Counted from the first letter of the stretch, positions 1 through 7,373 are shown. The stretch: 18,913 bases of DNA from DASYRM01 sp035646375 (GCA_035646375.1 DASRPM010000199.1:1-18913), one strand, 5' to 3'. The notes: generated by a model not told the origin, from the letters alone. A program made the numbers and translations.

Positions 1-1
1 C

Positions 2-1606
2 CTGATCAACATCGTGGACACCCCCGGCCACGCCGACTTCGGCGGCGAGGTGGAGCGCACGCTGTCGATGGTCGACGGCATCATGCTGCTCGTGGACGCC
101 TCGGAGGGCCCGCTGCCGCAGACGCGGTTCGTGCTGCGGAAAGCGCTCGAACGCGGCCTGCCGCCCATCGTCGTCCTGAACAAGATCGACCGGCCCGACG
201 CGCGTCCGCAGGAGGTGCTGAACGAGGTCTACGATCTCTTCATCGATCTCGACGCCACCGAAGACCAGATCGAGTTCCCCGTGCTCTACACCAACGCGCG
301 CGACGGCGTGGCCTCGGGCGAGGCCGGGGTCCGGGGCGTGGACCTGCGCCCGCTGTTCGACGCGATCGTCGAACACGTGCCGCCGCCGAAGGGCGATCCC
401 GCGGCGCCGCTCCAGATGCTGGTCGCCAACCTGGATGCCAGCGACTATCTTGGCCGCATTGCCATCGGCCGCATCTTCAACGGCACCGTCAAGCTGAACG
501 ACCCCGTGACCGTCATCAAGCTCGATGGCTCCTTCCAGAACACCAAGGTCACCAAGCTGTTCGCGTTCGACGGCCTGAAGCGTATCGAGATCAGCCAGGC
601 GGCGGCGGGCGACGTGATCTGCCTGGCCGGCATCGAGGACATCACGATCGGCGAGACGATTGCCGATCCCGAGAGTCGCGTCGCCATTCCGCCGATCGCG
701 ATCGACGAGCCGACGGTGTCGATGATCTTCGGCGTGAACACGTCGCCGATGGCCGGCCGCGACGGCCAGTACGTCACCTCGCGCAACCTCCGCGATCGGC
801 TGCAAAAGGAGCTGGTCGGCAACGTGTCGTTGCGCGTCGAGGACACCGACACGCCCGAGCAGATCAAAGTGGTCGGGCGCGGCGAGCTGCAGCTCTCGAT
901 CCTGATCGAGATGATGCGGCGCGAAGGCTTCGAGCTGCAGGTCTCCCGCCCGGAAATCGTGACGAAGGAGATCGACGGCGTTCGGATGGAGCCGATCGAA
1001 GAGCTCGTGATCGACGTGCCCGAGGAATTTCAAGGGAGCGTGATCGCCCAGGCGGGCACGCGGCGCGGCATCCCGACCAAGATGGTCAACCACGGCAGCG
1101 GCCGCGTGCGGCTCGAATTCCGGATTCCGGCGCGGGGGCTCATCGGGTTCCGCTCGCAGTTCCTCACCGACACCAAGGGCACCGGCATCATGAACCACCT
1201 GTTCGCCGGCTGGGAGCCGTGGCATGGCGGCATTCCCGCCCGGGCCACCGGGGCACTGGTCGCCGACCGCACCGGGATCGCCACCGCCTACGCGATCTTC
1301 AACCTCCAGGAGCGCGGCGAGATCGTGATCGAGCCGGGCATCACGGTCTACGAGGGGATGATCATCGGGGAGAACGCTCGTGCCGCGGACATGGACGTGA
1401 ACGTCACGAAAGAGAAGAAGCAGACGAACATGCGCGCGTCCAGTGCCGACGAGGCGATCCGCCTGATTCCCCCGCGGAAACTCAGCCTCGAGCAGTCGAT
1501 CGAGTTCATCAACGACGACGAGCTCGTCGAGATCACGCCGAAGACGATCCGGCTTCGAAAGCGCATCCTCGCGTCGAACATGCGGCCCAAGAAAAGTGAC
1601 GGGTAG
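2..1606 (+). CDS. typA: Ribosome-associated GTPase TypA/BipA, 5' end outside the window
   Basis: Translational GTPase of the EF-G/LepA class that binds the ribosome and is linked to 50S assembly and stress or cold growth (known of the family). The reading frame is open from base 2, so the N-terminus with the P-loop lies upstream; 534 residues are visible of a family length near 600. The visible part opens with the G3 motif DTPGH (partial residues 6-10), followed by the G4 motif NKID (about 60-63). Domain II, the EF-G III/V-like region and the BipA-specific C-terminal domain follow, ending KKSDG before TAG. The segment with RGLIGFRSQFLTDTKGTG is typical of TypA and separates it from EF-G and LepA. 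No co-directional gene is closer than mreB, 230 bp downstream. Identification is firm; only the start is missing. Confidence 0.96.
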   Translation: MINIVDTPGHADFGGEVERTLSMVDGIMLLVDASEGPLPQTRFVLRKALERGLPPIVVLNKIDRPDARPQEVLNEVYDLFIDLDATEDQIEFPVLYTNARDGVASGEAGVRGVDLRPLFDAIVEHVPPPKGDPAAPLQMLVANLDASDYLGRIAIGRIFNGTVKLNDPVTVIKLDGSFQNTKVTKLFAFDGLKRIEISQAAAGDVICLAGIEDITIGETIADPESRVAIPPIAIDEPTVSMIFGVNTSPMAGRDGQYVTSRNLRDRLQKELVGNVSLRVEDTDTPEQIKVVGRGELQLSILIEMMRREGFELQVSRPEIVTKEIDGVRMEPIEELVIDVPEEFQGSVIAQAGTRRGIPTKMVNHGSGRVRLEFRIPARGLIGFRSQFLTDTKGTGIMNHLFAGWEPWHGGIPARATGALVADRTGIATAYAIFNLQERGEIVIEPGITVYEGMIIGENARAADMDVNVTKEKKQTNMRASSADEAIRLIPPRKLSLEQSIEFINDDELVEITPKTIRLRKRILASNMRPKKSDG

Positions 1607-1801
1607 ACCGGCAACACTGTCGGTTCGCTGACGCTCATCCGACTTAAAACCGTCGGTCGATCACGAGTCTGTGATCAGACTTCTCGGGCGCGGTCTCAGG
1701 ATGCCGTGAAGAGCCGTGCAATGGTGTGCACCGCCGGTGGCATGGTGCTCGCGATGCTCCGAATTTACGCCGGAACGAACCTTGCTGAGGGGAGGGCACC
1801 G

Positions 1802-1807
1802 TATACT
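1802..1807 (+). promoter_or_regulatory. Candidate -10 element of the mreB promoter (TATACT)
   Basis: TATACT matches the sigma70 -10 consensus at five of six positions. It is the only good candidate in the 230-bp typA-mreB gap. A TTG-containing -35 candidate (TTGCTG, 1782-1787) lies 14 bp upstream, shorter than the usual 16-18, so the -35 is uncertain. Predicted transcription start near 1814, giving a leader of about 22 nt before the GTG at 1837. The rest of the gap holds a small GATCAC/GTGATC inverted repeat (1659-1676) and nothing else I recognise. Confidence 0.45.
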
Positions 1808-1825
1808 GCAACCCTTTGCAATTTC

Positions 1826-1831
1826 AGGAGG
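1826..1831 (+). promoter_or_regulatory. Shine-Dalgarno AGGAGG that decides the mreB start
   Basis: A perfect AGGAGG is followed after 5 nt (1832-1836) by an in-frame GTG at 1837. The first in-frame ATG, at 1852, is 20 nt from this site, too far for normal pairing. This favours GTG 1837 as the start. It is one of only two strong ribosome binding sites seen in the window. Confidence 0.7.
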
Positions 1832-1836
1832 TCGGC

Positions 1837-2859
1837 GTGCTGCTGGGCGCGATGTCACTGTTCTCCAACGATCTAGCGATTGATCTCGGGACCGCCAATA
1901 CGTGTGTCTTCGCCCGCGGCCAAGGCATCGTGCTCAACGAGCCCTCCATTGTCGCCGTCAACAACGTCAACGATCAGATTGAAGCCGTGGGCACGGAAGC
2001 GAAGGAGATGCTCGGCCGGACGCCCGGCAGCATCACCGCGATCCGGCCGATGCGCGACGGCGTGATCGCCGACTTCGACGCCGCCGAGAAGATGCTCGGC
2101 TATTTCATCAAGAAGGCGCACAAACGGAAGAGCTTTGTGCGGCCGCGCGTCATCATCGGCGTGCCGTCGGAGATCACGCAGGTCGAGCGCCGTGCCGTCA
2201 AGGAGAGCGCCTACCGCGCCAAGGCCAGCGAAGTGCACCTCATCGAGGAAGGCATGGCGGCCGCCATCGGCGCCGGCCTGCCGATCACCGAGGCGTCGGG
2301 CAGCATGATCGTGGACATCGGCGGCGGCACCACCGACATCGCGGTGATCTCGCTCGCCGGCATCGTCTACAGCCGCTCGGTCCGCATCGCCGGCAACGCG
2401 ATGGACGAGGCGATCATCAACTACGTCAAGAAGGAGCACGACCTCCTGATCGGCGAGCGCACCGCCGAGCGGATCAAGATGGAGCTCGGGTCCGCGTCGC
2501 CGCTCTCCGACCAGAAGGAGATGGAGGTCAAGGGCCGGCACGTGCTCGAAGGCAAGCCGACCACCGTCATCCTCAACGACAGCCAGATTCGCGAGGCGCT
2601 GGCCGATACGGTGCGCATGATCGTGACCGCCGTGCGCGACGGCCTCGAGCGCATCCCGCCGGAACTGTCGGCCGACGTCTACGACCGCGGCATCGTGCTG
2701 AGCGGCGGCGGCGCGCTGCTGCAGCGGCTCGACGAGCGTCTGCGGCGCGAGACCGGTCTGCCGGTGTCGGTGGCCGAGGATCCGCTGTCGTCGGTGGTGC
2801 TCGGCGCCGGCAAGATGCTGTCGGACTTCGCCCTGCTGCGGAAGCTCTCCATCGACTAG
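1837..2859 (+). CDS. mreB: Rod-shape determining actin homologue MreB
   Basis: Bacterial actin that polymerises with ATP under the inner membrane and guides lateral cell-wall synthesis (known of the family). About 340 aa, normal length. Seen: the phosphate-1 loop DLGTANT (residues 16-22), the phosphate-2 loop DIGGGTTD (160-167) and a C-terminal adenosine-binding SGGGALLQRL segment. Start chosen at GTG 1837 from the AGGAGG 5 nt upstream. ATG 1852 would give the more family-like N-terminus MSLFSND, and TTG 1816 would lie 8 nt after a TATACT box, so the N-terminal 5-12 residues remain open. An intrinsic terminator follows the stop directly, so no mreC/mreD are co-transcribed: the gene stands alone here. 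The TAG stop is part of a GGGCGGGTA repeat unit. Confidence 0.96.
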   Translation: MLLGAMSLFSNDLAIDLGTANTCVFARGQGIVLNEPSIVAVNNVNDQIEAVGTEAKEMLGRTPGSITAIRPMRDGVIADFDAAEKMLGYFIKKAHKRKSFVRPRVIIGVPSEITQVERRAVKESAYRAKASEVHLIEEGMAAAIGAGLPITEASGSMIVDIGGGTTDIAVISLAGIVYSRSVRIAGNAMDEAIINYVKKEHDLLIGERTAERIKMELGSASPLSDQKEMEVKGRHVLEGKPTTVILNDSQIREALADTVRMIVTAVRDGLERIPPELSADVYDRGIVLSGGGALLQRLDERLRRETGLPVSVAEDPLSSVVLGAGKMLSDFALLRKLSID

Positions 2860-2876
2860 GGCGGGTAGAAACGTAG

Positions 2877-2907
2877 AGGGCGGCCTTCAGGCCGCCCTGT
2901 TCTTTTT
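2877..2907 (+). terminator. Intrinsic terminator after mreB
   Basis: A perfect 10-bp inverted repeat AGGGCGGCCT / AGGCCGCCCT (2877-2886 and 2889-2898; in practice 9 bp with a 4-nt loop) is followed by TTCTTTTT (2900-2907). This is a classic rho-independent terminator 18 bp past the mreB stop. On the opposite strand there is no comparable U-tract for the converging ferredoxin gene. Confidence 0.9.
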
Positions 2908-2910
2908 CAG

Positions 2911-2960
2911 ACCTACCAGCCCCACCCGCCTTACCGCGCGAAGCGCGGCCCCACCCGCCT
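2911..2960. repeat. Degenerate nonamer repeat cluster between convergent mreB and ferredoxin genes
   Basis: A 13-mer GCCCCACCCGCCT occurs twice (2919-2931 and 2948-2960), flanking a CCGCGC-GAA-GCGCGG hairpin (2934-2948). Read on the minus strand, the units are of the type GGCGGGTGG and GGCTGGTAG, related to the arrays at 4623-4709, 11091-11108 and 15502-15594. The cluster runs up to the ferredoxin stop codon (TGA on the minus strand at 2962-2960). Confidence 0.6.
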
Positions 2961-3310
2961 CAGACCCACACCGGAGGCGGTTGAATCGAGGGTTCCGGCG
3001 TTTTGCCCGGATCCGGGCGGCCGCTGCCGGCGAGGTGGTTCACCACTTTCACGCTCATGTCGTGGTCGCACTCGATCTGGCACGACAGCCGCACGCCCGA
3101 AAGCCCCTTCTCCGCGAGCTTGGCCTGCTCGGCCTGCGTCATGCGTCCGGGCTCGCCGCTGACGAACTCCACACGGCACGTCGTGCAGCGGGCGTTGCCC
3201 CCGCACGCGTGCAGAATATCCGCTCCGGCGCGCTGCTCGATCGCGTTGACCAGCCGCATTCCGTCGTCCACGGCTACGGGCGCGTAGCCTTCCACCGTCA
3301 AAGTTGGCAT
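2960..3310 (-). CDS. 2Fe-2S plant-type ferredoxin
   Basis: Small electron carrier, 116 aa, expected in the cytoplasm. A cysteine pattern of the plant-type [2Fe-2S] fold is visible: C36, C42 and C45 (C-x5-C-x2-C) and C77 (31 residues on), with an extra C81 in LSCQIEC. The start at ATG 3310 gives the family-like opening MPTLTVEGYAPV. A longer open frame to 3400 adds 30 residues that do not look like ferredoxin and would overlap the divergent gene. The tail after about residue 92 is proline-rich (PDPGKTPEPSIQPPPVWV), and its last codons run into the intergenic repeat. No reductase or hydroxylase partner is adjacent, so the redox partner is unknown. A weak TAACAT box 7 nt before the ATG could make the mRNA leaderless. 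Confidence 0.9.
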   Translation of the reverse strand: MPTLTVEGYAPVAVDDGMRLVNAIEQRAGADILHACGGNARCTTCRVEFVSGEPGRMTQAEQAKLAEKGLSGVRLSCQIECDHDMSVKVVNHLAGSGRPDPGKTPEPSIQPPPVWV

Positions 3311-3338
3311 GCGCGCTATGTTAACGTATCGAGCGAAC

Positions 3339-3854
3339 ATGACCGAAGTGCCCGCCCTTGCCCGCCCCTCGCAGTTGTGGAAGACGTTGCCGCAGGACAA
3401 GAAGCTGCAGGCGGCCGAAGCGTTCTGGACCGATCAGGAAGCCAGCATGGAGCAGGCCGAGGCCGTGGCGCTCATCGCGCAGAAGATCAAGTTCCGCGCG
3501 AAGAGCGTGATCGCGATGCCCGGCGACAAGAAGGCCCGCCACCTGGCGTCGTTCCCCAACGTGTCGGAGCTCGTGGCGGCGCGGCTGCTCGTGGCGTATC
3601 ACCTGGTGTACCAGCGCCCGATGATGGGCTCGTTCCTCGACGCCGTCGGCATCGCGCACGAGAACGGCATGATTGCCGACGAGGAGCTGAAGGCGCCGCC
3701 GCCCGACGCGCTGAAGAAGGCGGCGACCGTCATTGCCGGCCAGTATCCCAAGGACGACGTGGCGCTCTATCTCTCGACACTGCTGTGGCAGGACCCTGAG
3801 ACCTGGGGCGCGCTTGGCGACGCTCCCGAGCGGAAAGCGTCCGCGGGCGCCTGA
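3339..3854 (+). CDS. Hypothetical protein, 171 aa, upstream of a TerC gene
   Basis: I do not recognise a named domain. The product is soluble, mostly helical in appearance and charged, with no signal peptide or membrane segment. Landmarks are KIKFRAKSVIAMPGDKKARH around residues 45-65 and LLVAYHLVYQRPMMGSFLDA near 85-105. The start is placed at ATG 3339 (MTEVPALARPSQ). The frame is open back to ATG 3309, but that would overlap the divergent ferredoxin start. No Shine-Dalgarno sequence is visible. Only 5 bp separate its TGA from the GTG of the TerC gene, so the two are probably co-transcribed and may be functionally linked; that link is inference. Codon use and GC content look like those of its neighbours, supporting a real gene. 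Confidence 0.75.
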   Translation: MTEVPALARPSQLWKTLPQDKKLQAAEAFWTDQEASMEQAEAVALIAQKIKFRAKSVIAMPGDKKARHLASFPNVSELVAARLLVAYHLVYQRPMMGSFLDAVGIAHENGMIADEELKAPPPDALKKAATVIAGQYPKDDVALYLSTLLWQDPETWGALGDAPERKASAGA

Positions 3855-3859
3855 TCGCC

Positions 3860-4615
3860 GTGACCTGGGAAAGCGTATTCGGCTGGACGTCGAGCGTCGA
3901 CGGGTGGGTGGCTCTCCTCACCCTCAGCATCCTCGAGATCGTTCTCGGCATCGACAACGTGGTGTTCGTGTCGATCCTCGCCGGCAAGCTGCCGAAGGAT
4001 CAGCGGGAACGCGCCCGCAAGGTGGGCATGTTCCTGGCCATGTTCATCCGCATCGCGCTGCTGGGCGCCATCACCTGGGTGATGGGGCTGACGGCGCGGC
4101 TCTTCACGGTGCTGGGCCACGACGTCACCGGGCGCGACCTGATTCTCATCGTCGGCGGCCTGTTCCTGATTGCGAAGAGCACGCACGAGATCCATCTGAA
4201 GCTCGAAGGCGACGACGAGCACGGACCGGGGCGCAAGGCCGCGACGTTTGGCGCCGTCATCTTTCAGATCCTGCTGCTCGACATCGTGTTCTCGCTCGAT
4301 TCGGTGATCACGGCGGTCGGCATGGCCGAGCACCTGGCCGTGATGATCATCGCCGTCGTCGTCGCCGTGGCGGTGATGATGCTGGCGGCGCGGGTGGTGA
4401 GCGACTTCGTCGAGCGGCATCCCACCGTGAAGATGCTGGCCTTGAGCTTCCTGCTCCTCATCGGCATGTCGCTCATCGGCGAGGGCTGGGGGCAGCACAT
4501 CCCGAAGGGCTACATCTACTTCGCGATGGGGTTCTCGGTGTTCGTGGAGGCGATCAACCTGCGCATCCGCGCCAAACAGGGGCCGGTGCACCTGCGTCAC
4601 CAGACCCCTGAGTAA
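3860..4615 (+). CDS. TerC-family integral membrane protein (putative metal exporter)
   Basis: Polytopic inner-membrane protein, 251 aa, the normal size for the shorter TerC proteins. The family signatures are EIVLGIDNVVF (residues 26-36, acidic E26 and D32) and LDIVFSLDSVITAVGM (140-155, D141 and D147), each inside a hydrophobic segment. About seven membrane spans are visible. TerC relatives include manganese exporters (Alx-like proteins; MeeF/MeeY in Bacillus) and tellurium-resistance proteins; which ion this one moves cannot be told from sequence. Start GTG 3860 (MTWESVFG), 5 bp after the preceding stop, suggesting translational coupling with the 171-aa gene. A nonamer inverted repeat array begins 7 bp after the TAA stop. 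Confidence 0.92.
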   Translation: MTWESVFGWTSSVDGWVALLTLSILEIVLGIDNVVFVSILAGKLPKDQRERARKVGMFLAMFIRIALLGAITWVMGLTARLFTVLGHDVTGRDLILIVGGLFLIAKSTHEIHLKLEGDDEHGPGRKAATFGAVIFQILLLDIVFSLDSVITAVGMAEHLAVMIIAVVVAVAVMMLAARVVSDFVERHPTVKMLALSFLLLIGMSLIGEGWGQHIPKGYIYFAMGFSVFVEAINLRIRAKQGPVHLRHQTPE

Positions 4616-4622
4616 CGCTGCC

Positions 4623-4709
4623 GGTCAGGTAGGTCTGGTAGGTCAGGTGAGTCAGGTAAGGAAAGCTCTTACCCATCTGGCCCACCCGACCCACCTGACT
4701 TACCTGACC
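4623..4709. repeat. Inverted array of 9-bp repeats (copy A) between convergent terC and glsA
   Basis: Left arm: four consecutive nonamers, GGTCAGGTA (4623), GGTCTGGTA (4632), GGTCAGGTG (4641) and AGTCAGGTA (4650). Right arm, read on the minus strand from 4709: GGTCAGGTA, AGTCAGGTG, GGTCGGGTG, GGCCAGATG. The outer units pair perfectly over 9 bp. The centre also forms a hairpin, GGTAAG (4655-4660) with CTTACC (4668-4673). The TAG stop of glsA (4711-4709) is formed at the edge of the outer right unit. Could act as a bidirectional terminator or 3' stabiliser. It is nearly the reverse complement of copy B at 15502-15594. Confidence 0.85.
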
Positions 4710-5698
4710 TATGAAGGCGGATTCAGCACCGCGTCCAGGAAGCTCGAGCCCATGTTGAGGCAGTCGAAGACATGCAGGCCGAGGCGCGACGCCAGGTCCA
4801 CGCACACCTCGATTCCGCGCACGCTGTTGCCGTAGGGATCGAGCCGCGCCGAATAGGTGCCGATCCCGAGCTGGCGGTTGACGACCGCCAGCACGCCGCC
4901 CGACACGCCGCTCTTGGCGGGCACGCCGACGCGATACGCCCACTGGCCCGAGTAGTCGTACATCCCACACGTGAACATGATCGACAGGATGTCCTTGACG
5001 TGCCGGACGGAGAAGGCGCTGTCGTTGGTCATCGGGTTGCGCCCCATGTTCGACAGCGTGGCGCCCATCATCGCCAGGTCCCGCGAGGTCACCAGGATCG
5101 AGCACTGGCGGAAGTAGACGTCGAGCGCCGCCTCGATCTCTTCGTGGACGACGCCGAAATTCAGGAGCAGGTGCGCGATGGCGCGGTTGCGATGGCCCGT
5201 GCGCCGCTCGGACTCGTAGACCGCCTCGTCCACCGACAGCTGGCGCCCGGCGATGGCGCTGAACCGCTCGAGCAGGTGGTCGAAGGTGCGCTCCCCGTGG
5301 ATGGCGTGCAGCATCGCGCTCACGGTGATGGCGCCGCTGTTGATCATCGGGTTGAACGGGCGGTTCGAGCCGTTCTGCAGCTCGATGGAGTTGAACGCGT
5401 CGCCGCTCGGCTCCACGCTGACCCGCCGGAGCACCTCCTCGGCGCCGATTTCCTCCACCGCCAGCCCGAAGGCGAACGGCTTCGAGATGGATTGAATGGT
5501 GAACGGCGCATCGCAGTCGCCGGCCTCGAAGGTACGGCCGTCGGTCGAGATCAGGCAGATGCCGAAGAGGTCTGGATTGGCCTTGCCCAGCTCCGGGATG
5601 TAGGTGGCCACCTGGCCTGAATGGTTCGTGGCGTACTTCGCGTACAGGGTGTCGATGAGGGTCTGAACCTCGTGGGTCGGGGCGGCGACGTCGGGCAT
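4709..5698 (-). CDS. glsA: Glutaminase (glutaminase A family)
   Basis: Hydrolyses L-glutamine to glutamate and ammonia in the cytoplasm; serine-dependent beta-lactamase-like fold (known of the family). 329 aa. The S-x-x-K catalytic motif is seen as SISK at residues 70-73 (TIQSISKPF). Other family stretches are NHSGQVATYIPELGKANPD (25-43), GDAFNSIELQNG and NPMINSGAI. The fold is single-domain with no STAS or ankyrin extension. Start at ATG 5698 (MPDVAAPTHEVQ); an in-frame TTG at 5716 would add six residues and is less likely. There is no clear Shine-Dalgarno sequence or -10 box. The 147 bp between this start and the hydrolase stop upstream hold nothing I can name, so whether it is read with the upstream hydrolase is open. 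The TAG stop overlaps repeat copy A. Confidence 0.95.
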   Translation of the reverse strand: MPDVAAPTHEVQTLIDTLYAKYATNHSGQVATYIPELGKANPDLFGICLISTDGRTFEAGDCDAPFTIQSISKPFAFGLAVEEIGAEEVLRRVSVEPSGDAFNSIELQNGSNRPFNPMINSGAITVSAMLHAIHGERTFDHLLERFSAIAGRQLSVDEAVYESERRTGHRNRAIAHLLLNFGVVHEEIEAALDVYFRQCSILVTSRDLAMMGATLSNMGRNPMTNDSAFSVRHVKDILSIMFTCGMYDYSGQWAYRVGVPAKSGVSGGVLAVVNRQLGIGTYSARLDPYGNSVRGIEVCVDLASRLGLHVFDCLNMGSSFLDAVLNPPS

Positions 5699-5845
5699 CG
5701 GGCGAAAGCTCAGCAATCAGCGTTCCCATTGCCGCGATCGGGTGGTGATCGATGATCTGGCGCGCCGTGAAGTACTTGCGGCGATCGACACGGATGGTCG
5801 GAGGGGGCGCTAGTTCGACAAGAATGTCGGCCGATTCAGAATGGG

Positions 5846-6601
5846 CTACACATTCGAAGAATCCTTGTCCGCCGAAGCCTCGGCGGAGGCGGAGGCCCAT
5901 CGCACGATCACGTCGGCCACGGATCCGAGCACCTCCTCGCGCGGCGTCCTGGCGACGGCGAACGAGTGGTCACCTCCCTCCACCACGTGCAGCGTGGCCG
6001 GACCGGGGATGGTGGCGATGACGGGGCGCAGTTCGTCCGGGGTCCCGAAGGCATCGCGGCTGCCCTGGACGACGAGCAGCGGCGTCCGGATCGCCGGGAG
6101 GTGCGCGGTGCGCAGCTGCTGCGGCTTGCCGGGCGGGTGAAGCGGATAGCCCAGGGCGACGACACCCGACAGACCCGGTCCGGCGCCACCGTGCGCCACG
6201 TAGCCTGCCGCCGCCAGGTGCGTGGCCATGCGGCCGCCCATCGACTTGCCGCCGATGAGCAGCCGGTGGCCGGAGAAGCCGTCGCGTCCCGTCGCCCAGT
6301 CGATGACGCCGCCGAAGCACGTTTCGAGCACGGGCGCACGGTCGGGCACCTTGCGGCCCGCGTGCATGTAGGCGAAGTCGAAGGTGACGACGTCGATGCC
6401 GAGCGCCGACAGCCGCGCCGCCATGGCCGTCATGAACGGATGGTGCTGTCCGGCCCCGGCGCCGTGGGCCACCACCAGGAGGCGGCCGGCCGGCGCGGGT
6501 GCGCGATAGATGGTCGCCGCCGTCGCCTGCCCCGAACCGAGCGGCACGCTGTGACGGTCGCCAGCGGGGTCGGGAGCGGAAGAGGGGCGTCGGGCAGGCA
6601 T
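5846..6601 (-). CDS. Alpha/beta hydrolase, KANL3/Tex30-like (dienelactone-hydrolase-type)
   Basis: Predicted cytoplasmic serine hydrolase of 251 aa; substrate unknown. Seen: the oxyanion-side strand VVAHGAGAGQHHPFM (43-57), nucleophile elbow GGKSMGG with Ser120, acid Asp183 in QGSRDAFG and His212 in GGDHSF, a complete catalytic triad in the expected order. The HGAGAGxxHPFM pattern is typical of the KANL3/Tex30-like group. Start at ATG 6601 (MPARRPSS). The open frame continues far upstream, but there it is antisense to nothing known and overlaps the DUF1499 gene out of frame. It lies 17 bp after the DUF1499 stop, so probably the same operon. The last 17 residues (WASASAEASADKDSSNV) are a low-complexity tail partly encoded by a palindrome. 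Confidence 0.88.
   Translation of the reverse strand: MPARRPSSAPDPAGDRHSVPLGSGQATAATIYRAPAPAGRLLVVAHGAGAGQHHPFMTAMAARLSALGIDVVTFDFAYMHAGRKVPDRAPVLETCFGGVIDWATGRDGFSGHRLLIGGKSMGGRMATHLAAAGYVAHGGAGPGLSGVVALGYPLHPPGKPQQLRTAHLPAIRTPLLVVQGSRDAFGTPDELRPVIATIPGPATLHVVEGGDHSFAVARTPREEVLGSVADVIVRWASASAEASADKDSSNV
5868..5887. repeat. Small palindrome (TCCGCCGA-AGCC-TCGGCGGA) inside the hydrolase 3' end
   Basis: An 8-bp perfect stem with a 4-nt loop. It lies in the last codons of the hydrolase and encodes its Ala/Ser/Glu-rich tail. It resembles a REP-type palindrome inserted at, or grown from, a gene end, adding low-complexity codons without breaking the frame. Only one clear copy was found in this window. 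Confidence 0.55.
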
Positions 6602-6618
6602 CGAAGCAGTCGCGGTGG

Positions 6619-7332
6619 CTAGGGAGCTTGAAGCGCTGTCAGAAAGCGCCGGATCCGTCGCGCGTTGGTGCCCGTGTCGGTAGTGCCGTGGCGGGAGACC
6701 GAGCGCACGTCCACGCGCGTGCCGGTGCCCCATGGGGTCAGGCGGACCACGATGTCGTCCGTGAACCCGAACCACAGGGTCGTGTCGGTGGCCTCGAGAC
6801 GTCCCGCGGCGGCGTCGCTGGTCACAATCGTCCAGCCCTGGTTCTCCGCCACGAGCCGCGCCCGATCGAAGACGAGTCCGGGCGGCTGCGACACGACGAC
6901 CGGCGCGAGGTCGGGGTAATGCTGCCGCTGCAGCTGGTCCACGCCGGCCGAGCGCGTCAGCGGGTTGCTCTCGCCTGGCCGCTGCGCTGCAAGTGCGTCG
7001 AACGAAGGCGGGTTCTCGAGGTCGGTCGTGACGTCGTGCAGCGGCGGCGCGCCCTGCGCCTGCCGGAGCCACCCGTAGCCGATCGCGGCGGTGAGGATGC
7101 CGATCACCACGCCGAGGCCGGCCACGACCGCGGCGCCGGTGCGCGCTTTGCGCCGCGACCAGACGAGCGCCGCGACCGACACGGCGGCGCCGCCCAGCGA
7201 GATGTAGGCCGCCCAGCGCACGACCGCGAACGCGCTCGCCAGCGGGACGCCGAGGCGGTAGGCGGGCCCCGCGGCGCCCAGCAGCGCGAGCCCCGCGAAA
7301 GCAATGCCGCATGCCAGAAGGGAAGGCCACAT
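6619..7332 (-). CDS. DUF1499 family membrane protein
   Basis: 237 aa. The N-terminal third has about three hydrophobic segments (roughly residues 4-22, 40-58 and 66-86) with an arginine/lysine-rich loop SRRKARTG between the second and third. The C-terminal domain (about 95-237) matches the DUF1499 pattern: RPGESNPL, YPDLAPVVV, the long helix-strand AENQGWTIV, then TTLWFGFTDDIVVRLTP and DVRSVSRHGTTDTGTNARRI. The closing DVRSxSRxGxxDxGxNAxRI is the family's best signature. Function unknown; the soluble domain probably faces the periplasm (inference). Start at ATG 7332, with TACAAT ending 8 nt upstream, so probably leaderless. Divergent from rsgA, with the two promoters overlapping; followed 17 bp later by the hydrolase gene. 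Confidence 0.9.
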   Translation of the reverse strand: MWPSLLACGIAFAGLALLGAAGPAYRLGVPLASAFAVVRWAAYISLGGAAVSVAALVWSRRKARTGAAVVAGLGVVIGILTAAIGYGWLRQAQGAPPLHDVTTDLENPPSFDALAAQRPGESNPLTRSAGVDQLQRQHYPDLAPVVVSQPPGLVFDRARLVAENQGWTIVTSDAAAGRLEATDTTLWFGFTDDIVVRLTPWGTGTRVDVRSVSRHGTTDTGTNARRIRRFLTALQAP

Positions 7333-7340
7333 GCGGCCGA

Positions 7341-7346
7341 ATTGTA
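7341..7346 (-). promoter_or_regulatory. -10 element (TACAAT) of the DUF1499-hydrolase operon
   Basis: On the minus strand TACAAT (five of six consensus positions) ends 8 nt before the ATG at 7332, placing the predicted transcription start at or next to the start codon. The same bases on the plus strand overlap the -35-like TTGTAA of rsgA, so the two promoters probably exclude each other. No good -35 for this direction. Confidence 0.5.
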
Positions 7347-7368
7347 AGCCGGACCCGCGTCGTACACT
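7342..7368 (+). promoter_or_regulatory. Candidate rsgA promoter (TTGTAA / TACACT)
   Basis: TTGTAA (7342-7347) and TACACT (7363-7368) are separated by 15 bp. TACACT ends 5 nt before GTG 7374, so the transcript would start at about the first codon. No Shine-Dalgarno sequence is present in between, consistent with a leaderless mRNA. Confidence 0.5.
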
Positions 7369-7373
7369 GTGGC

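Noticed and set aside
1607..1836. Possible small RNA or riboswitch upstream of mreB
   Set aside because: Only a 6-bp GATCAC/GTGATC stem and no terminator-like or riboswitch core sequence; the gap is explained by the mreB promoter and leader.
3700..3862. Possible manganese riboswitch (yybP-ykoY type) ahead of the TerC gene
   Set aside because: There are only 5 bp between the genes and no room for an aptamer; nothing similar upstream of the 171-aa gene either.
4623..4709. Possible CRISPR array or tandem minisatellite
   Set aside because: Nonamer units have no spacers, are imperfect and are arranged in opposed arms; no cas genes are present.
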